Source: Poriferisodalis sp965203655
GTDB lineage: Bacteria > Actinomycetota > Acidimicrobiia > Acidimicrobiales > Poriferisodalaceae
Reading direction: 5' to 3'
Length of the DNA stretch: 64,000 nucleotides
Assembly (NCBI RefSeq): GCF_965203655.1
Contig: NZ_CBDBDD010000009.1
Location: forward strand, 372,001-436,000
Positions 1-7,302 of the stretch are shown here, in pieces. Below the pieces are notes generated by a model. It searched no databases and was not told where the DNA came from. It worked only from the letters and a program-made list of their open reading frames with translations. Position 1 is the stretch's first letter. Every line of letters starts with the position of its first letter. The position numbers and the translations under genes were made by a program.

Positions 1-1
1 A

Positions 2-229
2 TTGCGGTTGGTATCGCGCCGCACGAGGAATGGTGCTAGCGCCCACTGGTGGGCGCGTCAAGCTGAAGCCTTGTCATCCGAGTTCGGGGGATGCCGGTAC
101 ATATCTAATGTTGCCATGCTCGTCGCGGCATACATCGAAGGAATACACATCTTCGAATTCGTCGTAGACAGATTTGGTTTGCGTTGCAGCTTAGATGTGG
201 GGCCTATCGCGGGCTGGCAGTTCAAATGA
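2..229 (+). other. Open frame at left edge, unassigned
   Basis: A 75-codon frame is open to the left edge of the window and ends with a stop at 227-229, so it could be the C-terminal end of a gene that starts outside. The translated peptide has a hydrophobic middle part and a basic start and resembles no family I know. Base composition here is less GC-rich than in the neighbouring genes. No ribosome binding site can be judged because the upstream sequence is missing. It may equally be noncoding. Confidence 0.2.
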
Positions 230-378
230 ACACACCGACACTAATGTGCGGCGAATGCTCCATCGGGAGTCGTTACGAACCTTGACGATTCGACCTACGA
301 CTTGGCTCGGCAGGCTCGAGACGCCGTGGATGCGGCCGCGAGGGACCTCCTCCGAGCGAAGGGTGTCTGCGCCTGAGT
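230..378. other. Intergenic stretch with possible gene remnant
   Basis: No complete gene. One plus-strand frame from about 246 to 374 reads as an Ala/Arg-rich helical tail (…DLARQARDAVDAAARD…) ending at a TGA, but it is preceded by a TAA at about 243 and has no start codon, so at most it is the end of a decayed gene. The stretch ends where the duplicated amidohydrolase block begins. Confidence 0.2.
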
Positions 379-893
379 TCATCTGACTTGGGTCTTTTGA
401 ATGCAGTGTCGACTACGAAGTTGACCGGCGCGGGCGAGCGTCAGATGTTGATGCGGTAGAGGTTGGCGGCGTTGAGGGACATGATGCGCTCGACGTCGTC
501 GCGTGGGATGCCTTCGAGTGCTTTGGCCAGGTTGTGGTCGTCGCGGGGGTACAGGCAGGTGGGGTGGGGGAAGTCGGTCTCGAACATGAGGGATTGGGCG
601 CCTACGTACTCGAGGGTGGGGCGCACCGTTGAGCGTTCGAACCAGAAGCAGCCGTAGAACTGGCGGCGGAAGTAGTCCGAAGGCAGCATCGACAGCTCGG
701 CCAGCTCGTTCGGCGCTGTCTCAGCCATCTGGTGGTCGAGCACTTCGAGGAAGAACGGCAGCCAGCCGACCCCGCTCTCCACGGAGACGAACTTCACGTC
801 TGGGAAGCGCTCGGGCACGCCGGAGTAGATCATGTTGCCGACGACCCGGGCGTTGCCCATGAACAGGTTCGCCGAGCCCACCGCGAGCCTCCG
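379..893 (-). repeat. 515-bp truncated copy of amidohydrolase 3' end
   Basis: This block aligns without net gaps to 2592-3106 (constant offset 2213 bp). It covers the last 149 codons of the amidohydrolase at 2654-3826 plus about 60 bp of 3' flank. The flank has drifted clearly, whereas about 115 codons are identical at protein level. Similarity stops abruptly at 893, a few bases before the stop codon of the ATPase gene. The block is thus one arm of a direct duplication around the ATPase segment. Confidence 0.9.
441..893 (-). pseudogene. Amidohydrolase C-terminal fragment (pseudogene)
   Basis: The fragment encodes the C-terminal 149 residues of an amidohydrolase-2 (ACMSD-like) family protein, from the R-R-L-A-V-G-S position to the natural C terminus, including the ETDFPHP metal-site motif. 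It lacks the N-terminal two thirds, including the D-x-D-x-H motif and the middle metal-binding His, and has no proper start: the first candidate is a GTG at 881 that is a valine codon in the intact paralogue. It lies just downstream of the ATPase gene (stop at 911), so it may be transcribed but is unlikely to give an active enzyme. All seven amino-acid differences from the intact copy lie in the last 30 or so residues. Confidence 0.85.
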
Positions 894-910
894 GCCTGCT
901 TGGGGTCGGG

Positions 911-2203
911 TCAGGGGGCGAGCGCAGTGACGGGCACCACGGCGATGCCGTCGGGGCGCTCGTAGGCGTAGCCGGTGGCGGTGATGACGGCGAGCCGGGC
1001 GAGCGGTCCGGTGCGGGACTGGTCGATCCTGTCGCGGAGTCGCAGCAGGTTCTTGGCGGCGTGGTCGATGGCCTGCGCGCCGCCGAGCTTGATCTCGAGC
1101 GCCGCCCAGCGTCCGTCGGTGTGCTCGACGATGGCGTCGGCTTCGAGGTGGTGGCTGTCGCGGTAGTGCGACAGCGCGCAGCGGTTGGCTTGGGCGTACA
1201 CCAGCAGGTCCCGCAGCACCAGCGACTCGAAGAACCGCCCCGCGAAAGCGAGATCGGCCAGCAGATGCTCAGTGCCGATGCCGAGCGCGGCGGCGGTGAG
1301 CGAGGGGTCGCAGAGCATGAGCTTTGGCGAGCGGCGCGCTTGTGCCCGCGAGGCGATGTGGGGCCGCCATGCGGGTATCTCCTCCACCACGAACAGGCGG
1401 GCGAGCGCGGCCAGGTAGCCGGCGACGGTGCGACGCTCGACCGGCGGCTCGCCAGGCGCGGCAGTGTCGGCGGCGAGCACTGTGTGGCGGACCTCGGTGG
1501 CTACGTTGCGGGCGACTGAGTTCAGCAGCCGGCCGACGCGCACTGGGTCGCGCTGCACGCCGTCCACACGCGACACGTCGGTGCGGCTGATCTCGCCCAA
1601 GTAGGCGCTGTGCGCCCGGACGGCGAGGTCGAGGTCTGCGTCGAGCATCTGCGGCCAGCCGCCCCGGCACCCCAGCGCGAGCACCTCGGCGAGGTCATGC
1701 CCGGCGTCGGCGGCTCGGCACGGCTCGCCTTCGAGCAGCCCGCGCAGCGACACTGTGCCATTCGAATCGCCGCTTTCGTGCAGGCTCATCGGGCGCATCC
1801 GCACCCGCATCACCCGTCCCGCCCCCGAATGGCGAGTGACGTCATCTGGCGGGTCAGCCGAACCCGTCAGGATGAACTGGCCAGGCAGACCACGCGCATC
1901 GCACGCTCGCCGCATCGCGTTCCAGATCCCCGGGGCGAGCTGCCACTCATCCACCAGGCGCGGCACCGGACCGTCCAGCAGCGACGCTGCGCTCATCCCT
2001 GCCGCCAGCGACGAGTCGACGCTCTCATCGACAAACACCGCGCTGCCGGCGAACCGCCGGCCCGTCCATGTCTTGCCGCACGCACGCGGCCCCTCCACCA
2101 CCACCGCGGGCATCACCCGCAGCGCCGTGCGCAGTTCCTCGTCCACCACCCGAGGCCGATAACCGTCCGGTGCCAACCCGGCGGCATCCCCGACATCGGT
2201 CAT
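911..2203 (-). CDS. AAA-type ATPase with DUF4143 C-terminal domain
   Basis: A 430-aa ATP-binding protein of the widespread, poorly understood AAA_14/DUF4143 family. Seen: Walker A GPRACGKT at about residues 38-45, Walker B LVDEW at about 83-87, a sensor-like FILTGSADPP motif, and a C-terminal part with EADAIVEHTDGRWAALEIK, which resembles the nuclease-like DUF4143 fold (E…D…E-x-K). The start is the ATG at 2203, because GGAG sits 5-6 bases upstream; a longer frame to 2257 would run through the promoter repeats. The family is known from scattered, often mobile positions in bacterial and archaeal genomes. Here it lies between an intact and a truncated copy of the same amidohydrolase, which suggests that it arrived with an insertion. 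Cellular role unknown. Confidence 0.85.
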   Translation of the reverse strand: MTDVGDAAGLAPDGYRPRVVDEELRTALRVMPAVVVEGPRACGKTWTGRRFAGSAVFVDESVDSSLAAGMSAASLLDGPVPRLVDEWQLAPGIWNAMRRACDARGLPGQFILTGSADPPDDVTRHSGAGRVMRVRMRPMSLHESGDSNGTVSLRGLLEGEPCRAADAGHDLAEVLALGCRGGWPQMLDADLDLAVRAHSAYLGEISRTDVSRVDGVQRDPVRVGRLLNSVARNVATEVRHTVLAADTAAPGEPPVERRTVAGYLAALARLFVVEEIPAWRPHIASRAQARRSPKLMLCDPSLTAAALGIGTEHLLADLAFAGRFFESLVLRDLLVYAQANRCALSHYRDSHHLEADAIVEHTDGRWAALEIKLGGAQAIDHAAKNLLRLRDRIDQSRTGPLARLAVITATGYAYERPDGIAVVPVTALAP

Positions 2204-2232
2204 GGGTGCCTCCAAACTGCCATGCCTAGATG

Positions 2233-2277
2233 ATAAGCCAACAAAGTGGCAGTTCATAAGCCAACAAAGTGGCAGTT
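2233..2277. repeat. Tandem 22-bp direct repeat upstream of ATPase
   Basis: Two perfect 22-bp copies (2233-2254 and 2256-2277), each starting ATAAGCCAAC and ending TGGCAGTT, are separated by one base (period 23). They lie 30 bp upstream of the chosen ATPase start. In the gene's direction each copy reads AACTGCCACTTTG…, so this may be a repeated operator, or a promoter that was duplicated. With only two units there is no case for a CRISPR array. Confidence 0.8.
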
Positions 2278-2591
2278 AGCATACCGATGAAGCCCAAACG
2301 CTCGCGGGCGGTGCTGGTCGAGTGGGTCGGACCGACTGAGGATGAGATTGAGTCGTTTCTCCAAGTAGTCCGACCGAGAGCACGACATGGCACAGGTCGT
2401 AGTTGCCAGGGACAATGGCGACAGCGGGGACTAGTTGGCCGAGGGCGACATCGACGAGTGCGCCTGTTTCGCCAACGCCGCGACGCTCGCCTTACTCGAG
2501 GCCACGATGTGAGCGGCCGCCGACCTAACCGGCACAGAACCCGAGATCATCATCATGTCGGAGACTGTCACCGCCACTGCCACCGCTGGAG
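2278..2591. other. Gene-free stretch with a decayed plus-strand frame
   Basis: No intact gene. On the plus strand, reading from an ATG at 2388, one frame gives protein-like sequence (…AQVVVARDNGDSGD, then …AEGDIDECACFANAATLALLEATM, then …ADLTGTEPEIIIMSE…) interrupted by TAG and TGA. A neighbouring frame gives KPKRSRAVLVEWVGPTEDE just upstream. This looks like a small gene broken by stops and a frameshift. The stretch ends where the duplicated amidohydrolase block begins. Confidence 0.35.
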
Positions 2592-3106
2592 TCATCTGAC
2601 CTGGGCATCTGGGGAGCAGTGTCGACCGAGAGGTTGACAGGTGCGAATGCAGCTCAGATGTCGATGCGGTAGAGCTCTGCGGCGTTGAGGGACATGATTC
2701 GCTCGATGTCGGCGTGGGAGATTCCTTCGAGAGCTTTGGCAAGGTCGTGGTCGTCGCGGGGGTACAAGCAGGTGGGGTGGGGGAAGTCGGTCTCGAACAT
2801 GAGTGACTGGGCGCCTACGTATTCGAGGGTGGGGCGCACTGTTGAGCGTTCGAACCAGAAACAGCCGTAGAACTGGCGGCGGAAGTAGTCGGAGGGCAGC
2901 ATCGAGAGCTCCGCCAGCTCGTTCGGTGCTGTCTCAGCCATCTGGTGGTCGAGCACTTCGAGGAAGAACGGCAGCCAGCCGACACCGCTCTCGACCGAGA
3001 CGAACTTCACGTCCGGGAAGCGCTCGGGCACGCCTGAGTAGATCATGTTGCCGACGACCCGGGCGTTGCCCATGAACAGGTTCGCCGAGCCCACCGCAAG
3101 CCTTCG
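2592..3106 (-). repeat. Second arm of 515-bp duplication (inside intact gene)
   Basis: This is the counterpart of 379-893, contained in the 3' half and 3' flank of the intact amidohydrolase gene. Both arms have the same orientation and lie 2213 bp apart, as after a tandem duplication or a single-crossover integration. Confidence 0.9.
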
Positions 3107-3826
3107 CTCGGGGCCGAACGACGGCCACGGTGCCTTGCCGTAGTAGTCGAGGTTCCCCTTGGACGAGCCGATGTGGAAGTTGACCGGCATCGCGAGGTCT
3201 GAGCACACCTGCCACACCGGATCCCAGTGCGGCATCGCCATGTCGGGCAGCCCGGCCTCCTCCGGATTGGAGCACGTCACGATGCCGCGCAGGCCGTTGG
3301 CGTGGCAGCGCTCGATCTCGCGCACCGCAGCGTCGAGGTCCCACCACGGCAGCAGTGCCATGCCGAAGACCCGCTGGTTGCTGGCTTCCTGGAACTCAGC
3401 GAGGGCGTCGTTGTAGATCTCCACCGAGACGAGCCGCAGGGCATCGTCGGGCGACTTCAGGAAGTTCTGGTTGCCGAAGCCGGCCACGTTCGGGTACATG
3501 ATCTGAGCATCGAGGCCGAGCTCGTCGAGCATGGCAACCCGAGCCTCGGCGTCGTAGCTGGCGCGGTGCACCATCTCGTTGTCGAAATCGAAGAACACCG
3601 TGCCGGTGACCTTCTGCCCATCGGGATCCACGACCGATGAGGCGATCGGCAGCCCAATCGGAATCGAGTCGTCGAACCACCAACGCCGCTTGCCATCGCG
3701 CTCGGCCATGCGCGGCACACGATCGCGGTACTTCGCGGGTGCCCGCGACGTCCACAGGTCGTACGGCTCGGACCAGTGGCTGTCGGTATCGATGATCTTT
3801 AGGTCGTCGAGAATCGTGCCGCTCAT
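2654..3826 (-). CDS. Amidohydrolase family 2 protein (ACMSD-like)
   Basis: A 390-aa metal-dependent hydrolase or decarboxylase of the amidohydrolase-2 superfamily (TIM barrel). Seen: N-terminal IDTDSHWSEP (D-x-D-x-H metal motif) at about residues 12-21, NFHIGSS with the middle-barrel His at about 216, and ETDFPHP with the late Asp near residue 346. The family includes aminocarboxymuconate-semialdehyde decarboxylase and many uncharacterised enzymes acting on carboxylated intermediates; the substrate cannot be read here. It lies 25 bp downstream of the selenoprotein gene and in line with the CaiB-type gene, so the three probably form one operon. A truncated copy of its 3' end lies at 441-893. 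A more distant paralogue is at 25392-26606. Confidence 0.85.
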   Translation of the reverse strand: MSGTILDDLKIIDTDSHWSEPYDLWTSRAPAKYRDRVPRMAERDGKRRWWFDDSIPIGLPIASSVVDPDGQKVTGTVFFDFDNEMVHRASYDAEARVAMLDELGLDAQIMYPNVAGFGNQNFLKSPDDALRLVSVEIYNDALAEFQEASNQRVFGMALLPWWDLDAAVREIERCHANGLRGIVTCSNPEEAGLPDMAMPHWDPVWQVCSDLAMPVNFHIGSSKGNLDYYGKAPWPSFGPERRLAVGSANLFMGNARVVGNMIYSGVPERFPDVKFVSVESGVGWLPFFLEVLDHQMAETAPNELAELSMLPSDYFRRQFYGCFWFERSTVRPTLEYVGAQSLMFETDFPHPTCLYPRDDHDLAKALEGISHADIERIMSLNAAELYRIDI

Positions 3827-3851
3827 CGACCTAGATCCTGTTCGGGGAACC

Positions 3852-4514
3852 TCAGCCGACCGGCGGCACGGTGACCGGGCGTTCGCCGAACTCGGGCCGC
3901 TCGGTGCGGGTCTTCTTCAGCTCCCAGAAGCCGTCGATGTCCATCATGGCCACCATGCCGTCCCACAGCTTCAGGGCCTCCTCGCCCTTGGGTGCGCGGG
4001 TGATCACGGGACCGAAGATGCCCACGCGCTCGCCGTCGCTGCGGTTGAGGGCGATGATCGGCGTGCCGACATCGGTGCCTACCAGCGCCAACCCCTCGTC
4101 CATGCGGGTGCGGATCTCGTCGTCCCACTTCTCGTCGTTGGCTGCCTTGGCGTGCTCGGGATCGATGCCCAGCTCCTCGAGCGCCTTTGCGATGTCGAAG
4201 TCACGGTCGCCGTCGTGGTGGATGCGGCTCGCGAAATCCCAGTACACGCCGAACACGGCATCGTCGCCCTCGGCGGCCCGGATCGATTCCATGACCCGCA
4301 GTTGGCCGTGCGTGCCGACCACTGCGTCGTAGTAGGGGCTGTCCGTGGGGGGCTCGTTCTTGAAAAGCAGGCTGATCGGCTGCCACTTCACCTTCAGGTT
4401 GCGCTCGGAAGCGACATCATCGACGACCCACCTGGCCGTCACCCAGCACCAAGGTCAGATGGGGTCTACCCAGAACTCGATCTCGGCGGCTTCGGTTCCC
4501 GTGTCAGTTGACAT
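3852..4514 (-). CDS. DsbA-like selenoprotein, mycothiol-dependent nitroreductase (Rv2466c-like) family, Sec20
   Basis: A 220-aa thioredoxin-fold protein when the TGA at 4457-4455 is read as selenocysteine. The start is ATG 4514; an in-frame TAG nine bases further upstream excludes longer forms. Residues 13-27 read EFWVDPI-U-PWCWVTA, which matches the active site of the mycobacterial mycothiol-dependent nitroreductase Rv2466c (…FWFDPLCPWCW…), with Sec in place of the first, nucleophilic Cys; Cys23 is kept. The similarity continues on both sides, including GTDVGTP and IFGPVITRAPKGEEALKLWD. The reading frame is otherwise intact, and a SECIS-like hairpin lies 15-33 nt after the UGA. Known for the family: reduction of substrates with mycothiol in the cytosol. 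Inferred: the Sec form is more reactive. A plain nonsense mutation or sequence error is the alternative. Without the TGA, a gene finder would start the protein at 4442 and miss the active site. Confidence 0.85.
4422..4440 (-). promoter_or_regulatory. SECIS-like hairpin after UGA (DsbA-like gene)
   Basis: The transcript forms a 7-bp stem (GACGGCC with GGUCGUC, one G-U pair) closed by the 5-nt loop AGGUG. The loop starts 22 nt after the UGA. Bacterial SECIS elements are expected within the coding region shortly downstream of the UGA, with G at the start of a small apical loop; the E. coli fdhF loop also contains AGGU. Seen: sequence, pairing and spacing. Inferred: SelB binding. Confidence 0.7.
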
Positions 4515-4569
4515 GCGGGCAATCTATCTGCGACGAGAGTCCTCCATCCGGGCCGACCCTCATGCGCCC

Positions 4570-7221
4570 CTACATCGAGGTGCCGTCGGCGTTCAGGTAG
4601 TCGCGGGTGACGTGGCCCTCGTCGCACAGCGCCTGCCACTCAGCGTCGTCGAGCCCGAGAACCTGCCGGTACACGTACTCGTTGGCGTCGCCCAGTATGC
4701 CGATGGTGCGCCACGGCATCTCGGGACCGTCCCAGCGCCACTGGCGTCCGGGGAAGCTGTGCCAGCCCTGCTCGACGGAGCCGTTCTGGCGGAACCAGCA
4801 GCGATCGCCCATCTGCGGGTCGGCGCGCAGCTGCGACTCGCGCAGCACCGGTCCCGCAGGCACCCCGGCCTGCTGGCACTGGTGGAACACCTCGGTCGAG
4901 GTGCGCTGCTGGGTCCAGGCGCTGATCCGTTCGTCGATCTCGTCGTGGTGGGCATGGCGGCCCGCAAGCGTGGCCAAGCGCTCGTCGCCGCCCATCACCG
5001 GCGTGCCGTTGGGCCGGTCACGATCCAGCAGGCCGGCCAGCGCTGCCCAGTCGGCGTCGGTCTCGCACGCGATCACCGCCCATTCGTCGTTGTGGCCGGG
5101 CCGAGCGGGATCGGTCGCACAGCGGTAGCAGCCCTGCGGTGCCCGGGCCACCGAGCGATTTCCCAGCGGCTGGTGACGGGTGCCGTTGGCAGCAGCGTCG
5201 ATGAAGTACTCGCCGATGTGCTGCATCACGTTCTCGGCCTGGGAGAACTCGATCAGCTCTCCGACCCCGGTACCGCCCGCACCGTCTATGCCGTCGCGCC
5301 GACCCAGCACCGCCAGCACCGAGAAGGCCGCGGTGGCGGCGCTGGCGGGGTCCATGTGGAACACCGAGGTGAGGCTGGTGGGGTCGTCGTCGGCATAGCC
5401 GCGCAAGCCGGTCAGTCCACACAGCGCCTCGAAGTTGGCGCCGAAGCCCAGGTAGTCGCTGTAGGGGCCGTCGATGCCCATCGGCGGCATGCGCAGCATG
5501 ACGGCACGGGGATTGGTGGCGTGCACCGTGTCCCAGTCGAGGCCCAGCTTCGGCAGCACGCCTAGCGAGTTGTTCTCGACGATCACGTCCACCTCGCGCA
5601 CGAGGCGCAGCATGGTCTCGCGCCCCAGCTCAGTGCGGGCATCGAGCGTGCAGCTCAGCTTGCCGCGGCCGTGCGAGCTGAACATGTTGTGGCGGTTCCA
5701 CGGCCGGCGGCCCGGGTCGTTGTTGGGGTAGCCCGACAGCGGGCCCAGCTCAGGCACGAGAGCGGCTGGCGGGCGCACCATGTGGCCCCGGGTGGCGGTC
5801 GGGAACACGTAGGGGTTGTCCACCCGGATCACCTCGGCGCCGAGATCGGAGAGGTACATGGTGCAGCCGGGTCCGGCCCACACCACCGTGAGGTCCAGCA
5901 CCCGGATGCCGCTGAGCGGGAGTCGGGGAGACCCCTGCGTCGCCGGTTCGCCGTCGCGGGCCGCCGCTGCGGCTGGTTCGCGTGCGGCAGCGCGCACCCC
6001 GGCGTCGTGCTGGCCGAGCAGCGGTGCCGGCCGCGGCGGCGCTGGCAGCGCGCCGTTGGGCGAACTCCCGCCGGCGTGCAGCCGGAACGGTGCAGCGAGC
6101 TGGTTGACCGTGCCGGCTGCGGTGTGCTCGGTGGGCTGGAAGAACTCACGAGCGGCGAAGTGCGGGTCGTCGAGCACATCCAGCGGCGCATTCAGCGGCA
6201 TCACCGCCCACTTGTTGACCTGCGCAGACGCTGCGATATCGGCCCGCGTGTGGCTGAGCAGCCACGGGTACAGCGCCGACTCCACCGCCTCGGGAAGACC
6301 CTCGTCGAGCATCCAGGCGGGATCGGCGAAACGATCGGCCAGCGACGGCTCGTCGTCGGATCCCAGCCCGAGCCCGGCCGCAACCAGCGTCTGCACCATC
6401 CGGGGAACCCAGGCCGGCAGCGTGAACACGAGCGCCCAGCCGTCGATCACCGGATAGAAACCGATGGGCGACGCGCGCTGCGGCTGCCGGGGCTCGCGGG
6501 CTACGTCGTCGCCCGTGTACGCCTGGTACAGCAGGTAGGACGTGCGGCGGTCGATCGTGCCCGCCTGCGCTTCGAACGCCGCCACGTCGATGTGGAATGA
6601 GCGGCCGCTGCGACGGCTCATCTGGTACGCCGCCAGCGTCGGCACCGCCGCCAGGTTGCCCACCTGGTAGGAGGTGACGTCGCCGCTGAGCTTGATCGGT
6701 TCGCGCTCCTCGATGCCGGTGCCCCACATCGGGCCGCCCATGGCATAGGTGACGATGTCGCTGCCCCGATAGCCGGCCTCGGCATAGGGACCGGTCTGGC
6801 CGAACGGTGTGATCGAGGTGAGGACGATGCCCGGCCGCAGACCGCACATGGTGTCGTAGCCCAGCCCGACGGCATCGAGATGACCGGGAGCGAACGCCTC
6901 GATCACGATGTCGGACTCGGCAACAAGCGAGCGGACGAATTCGGTGTCATCTGCGCTCGGCGCATCGCTGCCGATGTCGGCGATCACGCTGCGCTTGTTG
7001 GTGTTCAGGTGCAAGAAGAGCGGTGACCGCTCAAGGCTGTCGGCACCTCGGGGCGGCGTCGCGGACTCGCCCCACGGGCCATGACGGCGGGCCGGGTCCC
7101 CGCTGGGCGGCTCGACCTTGATGACATCGGCGCCGTGGTCGGCGAAGAGCTTCCCCAAGTACGGACCTGAGATCCCCGATGCGAGCTCCAGCACCCGGAC
7201 GCCAGCAAACAATTGACTCAC
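4570..7221 (-). CDS. Double CaiB/BaiF-type (family III) CoA-transferase, fused
   Basis: An 883-aa protein made of two family III CoA-transferase units in one chain, each about 400 residues. The first begins GVRVLELASGISGPYLGKL (about residue 7) and the second GIRVLDLTVVWAGPGCTMYL (about residue 440); both keep the DHGADVIKVEPP / DLGAEVIRVDNP nucleotide-loop motif. Family III enzymes move CoA between carboxylic acids and work as interlinked dimers, so a tandem fusion could act as a built-in heterodimer. The start is GTG 7221 with a GGGG-rich site upstream. It heads a minus-strand cluster with the selenoprotein reductase (55 bp downstream) and the amidohydrolase. The acyl substrate is unknown. 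Confidence 0.85.
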   Translation of the reverse strand: MSQLFAGVRVLELASGISGPYLGKLFADHGADVIKVEPPSGDPARRHGPWGESATPPRGADSLERSPLFLHLNTNKRSVIADIGSDAPSADDTEFVRSLVAESDIVIEAFAPGHLDAVGLGYDTMCGLRPGIVLTSITPFGQTGPYAEAGYRGSDIVTYAMGGPMWGTGIEEREPIKLSGDVTSYQVGNLAAVPTLAAYQMSRRSGRSFHIDVAAFEAQAGTIDRRTSYLLYQAYTGDDVAREPRQPQRASPIGFYPVIDGWALVFTLPAWVPRMVQTLVAAGLGLGSDDEPSLADRFADPAWMLDEGLPEAVESALYPWLLSHTRADIAASAQVNKWAVMPLNAPLDVLDDPHFAAREFFQPTEHTAAGTVNQLAAPFRLHAGGSSPNGALPAPPRPAPLLGQHDAGVRAAAREPAAAAARDGEPATQGSPRLPLSGIRVLDLTVVWAGPGCTMYLSDLGAEVIRVDNPYVFPTATRGHMVRPPAALVPELGPLSGYPNNDPGRRPWNRHNMFSSHGRGKLSCTLDARTELGRETMLRLVREVDVIVENNSLGVLPKLGLDWDTVHATNPRAVMLRMPPMGIDGPYSDYLGFGANFEALCGLTGLRGYADDDPTSLTSVFHMDPASAATAAFSVLAVLGRRDGIDGAGGTGVGELIEFSQAENVMQHIGEYFIDAAANGTRHQPLGNRSVARAPQGCYRCATDPARPGHNDEWAVIACETDADWAALAGLLDRDRPNGTPVMGGDERLATLAGRHAHHDEIDERISAWTQQRTSTEVFHQCQQAGVPAGPVLRESQLRADPQMGDRCWFRQNGSVEQGWHSFPGRQWRWDGPEMPWRTIGILGDANEYVYRQVLGLDDAEWQALCDEGHVTRDYLNADGTSM

Positions 7222-7302
7222 CGCTGCCCCCCTGACCGGCTCCGAGGACCCATCCTGACGGGGAGAGTATGGCCGATGACCTCGAGCGGCTTGCCGGCCC
7301 CG

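Noticed and set aside
2233..2277. Tandem repeat considered as CRISPR
   Set aside because: Only two units with a 1-bp gap and no spacers or cas genes.
2388..2599. TAG and TGA in the plus-strand frame considered as recoded codons
   Set aside because: The context (…LLEATM-stop-AAADLTG…) is no known redox site, and a nearby frameshift and a TAG also interrupt it; decay is simpler.
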